Assembly: GCA_023488925.1 (NCBI GenBank)
Contig: JAMDDA010000083.1
Coordinates: 1-18,358, forward strand
Reading direction: 5' to 3'
Source: Actinomycetota bacterium
GTDB lineage: Bacteria > Actinomycetota > Thermoleophilia > RBG-16-64-13
DNA length: 18,358 nucleotides
Shown here: positions 13,682 to 18,358 of the stretch, piece by piece
Layout of the letters: each line of letters opens with the position of its first letter
Position numbering within the stretch: the first letter of the stretch is position 1
The notes under the pieces: generated by a model
Seen by the model: the letters and a program-made list of their open reading frames with translations, nothing else
Databases searched by the model: none
What the model was told of the DNA's origin: nothing
Position numbers and translations under genes: made by a program

Positions 13682-15547
13682 GTGACCGTACTCGACAGGA
13701 TTCGGCGCGCCTACTGGCGCCTGGACGACCTCCTCATCGCCCGCAGCATCCTCAGCGGCTCCCTCGCCCTGGCCGCTGTTCTGTACGCGCGCTACCAAGC
13801 GGACGCCGTCTTCGGCTGGTGGGTCGCCCTGCCCATCGTGCTGGTGGCCCTGAGCAACATCCCCTTCTTCTACCTGGCTTCCAAGGGCAGCCCGGAAACC
13901 GTCTCGTGGGCCATGGTTCTCGTGGACTCCGTCTACATCAGCTACCTCGTCTACAACACCGCGGGAGCCCAGAGCGCGGTGTCGGTCTTCTATCTCTGGC
14001 CCATCATCGCCGCCAGCCTGCTGCTGGGCGCCCGGGCGAGCTACCTCACCGCCGGGTTGTCGGCCGCCCTCTACTTGGGCCTGGCGGTCGCCGAAGCGGG
14101 TGGCTGGCAACCCCGCAATCTGCTGGCCGGACAGGGGATCTCGGCTGTGGAGGGGCTGGACGCGGTCATGGTGCGGGTGAGCGCCTTCCTGCTCATCGCC
14201 CTGCTCTCGGGCATGCTCTCGAATGCCCTCCTCCAGACGAACGCTCAGCTCCTCGAAGCCAAGAACTCGCTGGAGCACGAGCTGCAGAAAGTGCAGACGG
14301 CCAACCGCCGGCTCACCATCCTCGACGAGGTGGGCCGCATCCTGGGGCGTATCCAGGACCTGGAGGTCCTGCTGCCCCGCGCTCTGGCCCGGGTGGCCAA
14401 CTTCATGGAGGCCGACAGCGGCCTCATTCTTCTCTTCGGCAAGGAGGGCGCCGAAGGCCGAGTCATTGCCCGCTTGAACATCGAAGAGCAGACCACCCGG
14501 ACGCTCTTCGCCGCCGAGTTGCCCCGGCGGATCGACGAGGTAGCGGAAGTGTTGGTCGCCGGTGACACCGAGGATGGCCGCCACGGGCGTACCCTGCGGG
14601 CTCTCGAGAAGGAGGGTTTCGGGGATTTCCTCGTGGCCCCCATGCGCCTGGGCGACGAGTACCTGGGCAACCTCTACCTCTTCACCCGCACGGGACACCG
14701 TTTCCACAAGGGAGACCTCTCCCTGCTGGGCAACATCACGACCCAGCTGGCCATCGCCATCAAGAACGTCCTCTTCACTCAGGAGCTCAAGAACGCGAAC
14801 GAGGAGTTGCTGCACCTCGACCAGCTGAAGAGCGACTTCTTGGCCACCATGAGCCACGAGCTGCGGACACCGCTCACGTCCATCATCGGTTACAGCGACA
14901 TGCTCCTGTCGGGCATGACCGGCGAGATGAGCGAAAAGCAGAAGGGCTTCCTGCGCAGCATCCTGAACAGCAGCGAGACCCTGCTCAACCTCATCAACGA
15001 CATCCTCGACCTCACCAAGATCGAGGCCGGCAAGCTGGAGCTCAATCTGGAGCCGGTGGAACTCCGGTCGGTGCTGATATCGGTCCTCTCGGTGGTGAAA
15101 CCGCGCGCCAAGGCCAAGAATATCCAGGTGTCGACGTTCCTGCCCACCAATCTGCCCCCCTTGAACGCCGACGCGGCGAAGCTCGGCCAGATCCTGCTCA
15201 ACCTGCTCACCAATGCGATCAAGTACACCCACGAGCTGGGCAAGGTGGGCATCGAAGCTCGAGCCACCCCGGACGGCTTCGTCGAGATCCGCGTGACCGA
15301 CACCGGCATCGGCATCGCTACCGCCGACATCCCCCGCGTCTTCGAGCGCTTCACCCAGATCGACAGCTCCTCCACGCGCAATCAGGGAGGCACCGGCCTG
15401 GGGCTGGCCATCACCAAGAACCTCGTGGAGCTGCACGGCGGCACCATCAAGGTACAATCGCAGCTCGGGAAAGGGTCGAGCTTCATCTTCACGATCCCGC
15501 AGGCCGGCGGACTGCCGGACCATCTCGCCGTAGGCAAGCTGGGTTAG
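13682..15547 (+). CDS. Membrane sensor histidine kinase with GAF domain
   Basis: This 621-residue protein is a hybrid-free sensor kinase. The first 200 or so residues contain about five to six hydrophobic helices (ILSGSLALAAVLYA, WVALPIVLVALSNIPFFYLA, SVFYLWPIIAASLLLGA, VSAFLLIALLSGMLSNALL). A coiled coil (NAQLLEAKNSLEHELQKVQTAN), a GAF domain and a second short linker helix follow. The catalytic core has the H-box MSHELRTPLTSIIGYSDML with His392, the N-box NLLTNAIKYT, G1 DTGIGI and G2 GGTGLGLAI. It autophosphorylates at His392 and most likely passes the phosphate to the response regulator ten bases downstream. The GTG at 13682 is chosen because GGAAGG is five bases before it and the membrane domain starts soon after; longer versions would run into the divergent gene. 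The signal is unknown. Confidence 0.92.
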   Translation: MTVLDRIRRAYWRLDDLLIARSILSGSLALAAVLYARYQADAVFGWWVALPIVLVALSNIPFFYLASKGSPETVSWAMVLVDSVYISYLVYNTAGAQSAVSVFYLWPIIAASLLLGARASYLTAGLSAALYLGLAVAEAGGWQPRNLLAGQGISAVEGLDAVMVRVSAFLLIALLSGMLSNALLQTNAQLLEAKNSLEHELQKVQTANRRLTILDEVGRILGRIQDLEVLLPRALARVANFMEADSGLILLFGKEGAEGRVIARLNIEEQTTRTLFAAELPRRIDEVAEVLVAGDTEDGRHGRTLRALEKEGFGDFLVAPMRLGDEYLGNLYLFTRTGHRFHKGDLSLLGNITTQLAIAIKNVLFTQELKNANEELLHLDQLKSDFLATMSHELRTPLTSIIGYSDMLLSGMTGEMSEKQKGFLRSILNSSETLLNLINDILDLTKIEAGKLELNLEPVELRSVLISVLSVVKPRAKAKNIQVSTFLPTNLPPLNADAAKLGQILLNLLTNAIKYTHELGKVGIEARATPDGFVEIRVTDTGIGIATADIPRVFERFTQIDSSSTRNQGGTGLGLAITKNLVELHGGTIKVQSQLGKGSSFIFTIPQAGGLPDHLAVGKLG

Positions 15548-15557
15548 GAGGGGAACT

Positions 15558-15917
15558 GTGGCGCGCATCGTCGTAGCGGACGACGACCCGGACATCCTCA
15601 ACATCGTCTCGATGTCCCTGGAGGCCATGGGGCACGACGTGTTACGAGCCACCAACGGCCGCCAAGCCGTGGAGCTGACACGATCCCACGCGCCTCAGCT
15701 CGTGGTGATGGACCTCATGATGCCCGAGATGAACGGCTACGAGGCCACCGCCGCCCTGAAAGCCGACCCCGAGACCGCCGACATCCCGGTGCTCGCACTG
15801 ACCGCCAAGGCCATGCGCGGCGACGAGGAGAAGGGGCGCCAGGCCGGCGTGGATGCGTACGTGACCAAACCGTTCCGCATCTCGCAGGTCATCGAGGTCG
15901 TCAACCGGTTCCTGTAG
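15558..15917 (+). CDS. Single-domain response regulator (CheY-like receiver)
   Basis: This is a 119-residue stand-alone receiver domain. The acidic pocket Asp8-Asp9-Asp10, phosphoacceptor Asp52 (VVMDLMMP), switch Thr82 (ALTAKA) and Lys104 (VTKPF) are all present, so it should be phosphorylatable. There is no output domain, so it acts by protein contact or as a phosphorelay intermediate, like CheY, Spo0F or DivK. The GTG at 15558 has AGGAGG six bases upstream, and the gap to the kinase stop is 10 bases, so the two form an operon and a likely cognate pair. Confidence 0.95.
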   Translation: MARIVVADDDPDILNIVSMSLEAMGHDVLRATNGRQAVELTRSHAPQLVVMDLMMPEMNGYEATAALKADPETADIPVLALTAKAMRGDEEKGRQAGVDAYVTKPFRISQVIEVVNRFL

Positions 15918-15974
15918 GGGTTCCGCCCCACGAAGGGCCCCGCCGGCGCCCGGGCGTTGCGCAGAGCCCTTGCC

Positions 15975-16005
15975 GTGGCCGCCCTCACGGCGCGAGGGCG
16001 GCCAC
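15975..16005. terminator. 12-bp perfect hairpin between converging genes
   Basis: GTGGCCGCCCTC (15975-15986) pairs perfectly with GAGGGCGGCCAC (15994-16005) around a 7-base loop. It is the strongest simple hairpin in the window, lying between the response regulator (+) and metallopeptidase (-) ends. There is no T-run. The 3' flank carries CCCCTGCTGTCT (16007-16018), also found after the hairpin at 11124-11152. Confidence 0.6.
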
Positions 16006-16029
16006 ACCCCTGCTGTCTTCCGCGGCCTT

Positions 16030-16713
16030 CTAGCGGTCCCGGCTGATCAGGATGAGCCGCACCAGGTTGAGGATGGCCATGAGGGCGGCGGCCACGTAGG
16101 TGAGCGCGGCGGCCGACAGAACCTTGCGGGCGCCGTCGACCTCCGAAGAGACCAGGATGCCCCGGGAACTCAACAGGCTCAGCGCCCGCCGAGAGGCGTT
16201 GATCTCCACGGGCAGGGTCACGACGGTGAAGAGCACGGCCGCCGAGAACAGGACAATACCCAGGTTCATGAGAACAGGGCTGCGGCCGAGAATCAGCCCG
16301 ACAAAGAACAGGATGAAACCCAGGTTGCTCCCCACATTGGCCGCCGGCACCAGGCTGGACCGCAGGCGCATGGCCGCGTAGCCCTCGGCGTCTTGGATGG
16401 CGTGACCGGCTTCGTGGGCGGCCACACCCAGGGCGGCCAGGGAGTCGGATTGGGCCACGTCCTGGCTCAGCCGCAGGGTCTTGCTGCGGGGATCGTAATG
16501 GTCGGAGAGGCGCCCGGGTACGGATTCGATGGTGACGAAACCAAGGCCCGCCCCATCGAGCAGCAGCCGGGCGCCCTGGGCCCCGGTCAGACCGCGCCCG
16601 GAACGTACCTGCGCGTAACGGTTGAAGGTGGAGCTGACCCGGATCTGCGCGAAAAGGCTCAGCAGGAAAGCCGGGATGAGCAGAACAATTGTCCAGTCCC
16701 AAAAGGGGAGCAT
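16030..16713 (-). CDS. Membrane zinc metallopeptidase (YugP/Zn_peptidase_2 family)
   Basis: This 227-residue membrane protein has the YugP family layout. An N-terminal helix (WTIVLLIPAFLLSLFAQI) leads to a cytoplasmic segment with LTGAQGARLLLDGAGL and the DHYDPRSKTLRLSQDV strand pair. The catalytic helix AALGVAAHEAGHAIQ has His100, Glu101 and His104. Two further membrane helices follow, then LPVEINASRRAL, which supplies a conserved Glu as probable third ligand, and a last helix. The ATG at 16713 has GGAGGAGG about seven bases upstream. Substrates are unknown for the family. It is divergent from pilB across about 100 bases and monocistronic. Confidence 0.93.
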   Translation of the reverse strand: MLPFWDWTIVLLIPAFLLSLFAQIRVSSTFNRYAQVRSGRGLTGAQGARLLLDGAGLGFVTIESVPGRLSDHYDPRSKTLRLSQDVAQSDSLAALGVAAHEAGHAIQDAEGYAAMRLRSSLVPAANVGSNLGFILFFVGLILGRSPVLMNLGIVLFSAAVLFTVVTLPVEINASRRALSLLSSRGILVSSEVDGARKVLSAAALTYVAAALMAILNLVRLILISRDR

Positions 16714-16759
16714 CGCGATCCTCCTCCAAGGTCATGCAAAGACGACGCTCTGCCGATAG

Positions 16760-16765
16760 ACTATA
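16760..16765 (-). promoter_or_regulatory. Candidate -10 box for the metallopeptidase gene
   Basis: On the minus strand TATAGT lies 47 bases upstream of the metallopeptidase start in a locally AT-richer stretch. A plus-strand TATACC overlaps it, so the two divergent promoters may be close together. No clear -35 is seen for either. Confidence 0.35.
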
Positions 16766-16817
16766 CCAGATTCAAGCCGACAATACCCCTACCCCCTATG
16801 ACGGAAGGCCACAGCAG

Positions 16818-18358
16818 ATGACGCCACGCCGCACCGGCAACGGGTCGCGCCGCCTGGGCGATATCCTGGTGGAGAAACGCTATGTCACCCCGGACCAGCT
16901 CCAGCGGGCTCTGAGCTACCAGCAGGAGACCGGAGCCAAGCTGGGAGAAGCGCTTATCAAGCTCGGCTACATCACCGACGATCAGCTGGCCGAAGCCCTC
17001 GCTTCCCAGAAGAGGCTGCCCATCATCCCTCTGGGCGAGCTCCTGCCCAATCCGCGCGCGGTCGCCCTGCTCACCGAGAAGTTCATCCGCACCCGCCAGG
17101 TATTGCCCGTGGATTTCGACCGCGAGGCCCTGGTTCTCGCCATGGTCAACCCTCTGGATGTGGTCACGCTCGACGACGTCCGGGTGATCACCGGACGCGA
17201 TGTGGTGCCCGTCGTCGCCACTGCGAGCGCCTTCCACGACGTCGTGGAATACATCTTCACCGGCAAGGGGGGCTCCCTGGGCGCGGCGCCCGACGCAGAG
17301 TTGGAGGAGCTCTCCCCCAAGAAGATCGCCGAGGACAGGCGGGAGGCGGAAGATATGTCGGTCGTCGCCTTGGTGAACGACATTATCGACACCGGCCTCA
17401 AGCGCCGGGCCTCCGACATCCACTTCGAGCCCCAGCTGTACCATATGGCGGTGCGCATCCGGGTCGACGGCGTGCTCCACAACCTGACCGAGATCCCCAA
17501 CGATCTGAAGGGTGGCGTGATCTCGCGCATCAAGATCATGGGCGACATGGACATCGCCGAGAAACGCCTGCCCCAGGACGGCCGCGCCACGTACCGCTCT
17601 CCCGACCAGACGGTGGACCTGCGCATCGCGACCATCCCCACGGTCTACGGGGAGAACGTCACCATCCGCCTCCTGGACGAGTCCATGTTCGAGATCTCGC
17701 TGGAGGAGCTCGGCATGGAAGAGAACGAGCTGGTGATCTTCCGGCGAGCTCTCGAGAGACCCCACGGCCAGATTCTCATCACCGGCCCCACCGGGTCGGG
17801 CAAGTCCACCACGCTCTACTCCGCTCTCGAGGAGCTCAATCGACCCAGCGTCAAGATCTACACCGTCGAGGACCCGGTGGAGCGCAAGATGCCGGGCGTC
17901 CTCCAAAGCCAGGTAAAAGCGAGTATCGGCCTCACGTTCGCCCGCTGCCTGCGCTCTCTGGTACGCAGCGACCCCGACATCATCATGATCGGCGAGATAC
18001 GCGACCTGGAGACGGCCACGATAGCCACGGAAGCCTCGCTGACCGGGCACCTGGTTCTGTCGACCCTGCACACCAACGACGCAGCGTCTACCATCACCCG
18101 TCTGGTGGAGATGGGGGTGCCCCCGTATCTCATCGGCTCCTCCCTGCTGTGCGTGGTGGCCCAGCGCCTGGCCCGCCGCCTGTGCCCCCACTGCCGGAGG
18201 ATCGAGACCCTCACCCCGGCCGCCATGTCGCCGGCGGAGCGGGACTTCTACGGAGAGCGGGAAGTGGCGGTGGGCCGCCCCGTGGGTTGCCGCCGTTGCT
18301 TCGGGACAGGGTTCGCCGGCCGCGTGGGGCTCTTCGAGAGCGGAGTAGAGCGTGGTGG
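16818..18358 (+). CDS. pilB: PilB/GspE-type pilus extension ATPase with MshEN c-di-GMP domain, 3' truncated by window
   Basis: This is the hexameric ATPase that powers type IV pilus assembly, with 513 codons in the window and the C-terminus outside. Residues 12-64 form an MshEN domain: a 24-residue motif RLGDILVEKRYVTPDQLQRA (12-31, ending at Gln35), a 5-residue spacer, and a second motif KLGEALIKLGYITDDQLAEA (41-60, ending at Gln64). Next come the N2 domain (SDIHFEPQ, IRIDG-like IRVDGVLHNL), Walker A GPTGSGKS at 323-330, the Asp box TVEDPVE, Walker B DPDIIMIGEIRD, and the His box TGHLVLSTLHTNDA. A four-cysteine zinc site (CPHC, then GCRRC) and GFAGRVGLFE follow. The ATG at 16818 has GGAAGG nine bases upstream. 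The gene is head-to-head with the metallopeptidase. A GspE of a secretion system is the alternative, but pilT nearby favours pili. Confidence 0.93.
   Translation, partial: MTPRRTGNGSRRLGDILVEKRYVTPDQLQRALSYQQETGAKLGEALIKLGYITDDQLAEALASQKRLPIIPLGELLPNPRAVALLTEKFIRTRQVLPVDFDREALVLAMVNPLDVVTLDDVRVITGRDVVPVVATASAFHDVVEYIFTGKGGSLGAAPDAELEELSPKKIAEDRREAEDMSVVALVNDIIDTGLKRRASDIHFEPQLYHMAVRIRVDGVLHNLTEIPNDLKGGVISRIKIMGDMDIAEKRLPQDGRATYRSPDQTVDLRIATIPTVYGENVTIRLLDESMFEISLEELGMEENELVIFRRALERPHGQILITGPTGSGKSTTLYSALEELNRPSVKIYTVEDPVERKMPGVLQSQVKASIGLTFARCLRSLVRSDPDIIMIGEIRDLETATIATEASLTGHLVLSTLHTNDAASTITRLVEMGVPPYLIGSSLLCVVAQRLARRLCPHCRRIETLTPAAMSPAERDFYGEREVAVGRPVGCRRCFGTGFAGRVGLFESGVERG

Noticed and set aside
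13610..15655. A very long minus-strand open frame running antisense through the histidine kinase and receiver genes, continuous with the CbiA-like gene
   Set aside because: The upstream two thirds mirror the plus-strand kinase codons and show no domain; they are rich in Gly, Glu, Gln and His as expected for an antisense frame in GC-rich DNA. Only the part from 13609 downward has homology.

Overview
The window is GC-rich bacterial DNA with strong G/C third-position codon use and AGGAGG-type ribosome binding sites. It carries type IV pilus ATPases, a CooT-like nickel protein, a c-type-haem sensor and an archaeal-type FMN glutamate synthase. Together these suggest a deep-branching, probably anaerobic, high-GC Gram-positive lineage (an actinobacterial class or a high-GC clostridial relative). 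There is no rRNA or ribosomal protein to fix the taxonomy, so this is an inference. There is no phage, IS element, CRISPR array or other clear mobile element.

Layout. 2-2664 (+): a TldD/TldE metalloprotease pair, tldD cut by the window edge. 2665-3004: a convergent gap with a strong potential RNA fold. 3005-5972 (-): the branched-chain amino acid exporter pair azlC-azlD, then an FMN-dependent glutamate synthase-like gene behind a promoter region with a perfect 16-bp palindrome. 6299-7663 (+): PilT with a long Pro/Gly-rich tail, followed by a terminator. 7787-7859 (-): tRNA-Ala(TGC) with a good promoter. 8082-10248 (+): one membrane receptor gene (haem-c sensor, HAMP, GAF, HD-GYP) broken by a +1 frameshift. 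10423-10496 (-): tRNA-Ile(GAT) with a good promoter. 10631-11116 (+): a bifunctional nuclease family protein. 11238-11537 (-): a chorismate mutase-like protein. 11738-12287 (+): thioredoxin and CooT. 12266-13609 (-): a degenerate cobyrinate a,c-diamide synthase homologue. 13682-15917 (+): a membrane histidine kinase and a single-domain response regulator. 16030-16713 (-): a membrane zinc metallopeptidase. 16818-end (+): PilB, cut by the window edge.

How it may work together. The most coherent theme is type IV pilus control. PilT (retraction) and PilB (extension) lie about 9 kb apart. PilB carries an N-terminal MshEN domain, two 24-residue motifs separated by 5 residues, of the kind that binds cyclic di-GMP. 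The HD-GYP receptor between them belongs to a cyclic di-GMP phosphodiesterase family and has a CxxCH haem-c motif in its sensor region. A redox or gas signal to c-di-GMP to pilus circuit is a reasonable hypothesis, but it is inferred from domains only, and the receptor gene is frameshifted here. The second unusual item is the CbiA/CobB-like protein, which has lost its P-loop, glutaminase cysteine and distal histidine motif while the rest of the fold is preserved. It lies head-to-head with the histidine kinase gene and tail-to-tail, overlapping, with cooT.
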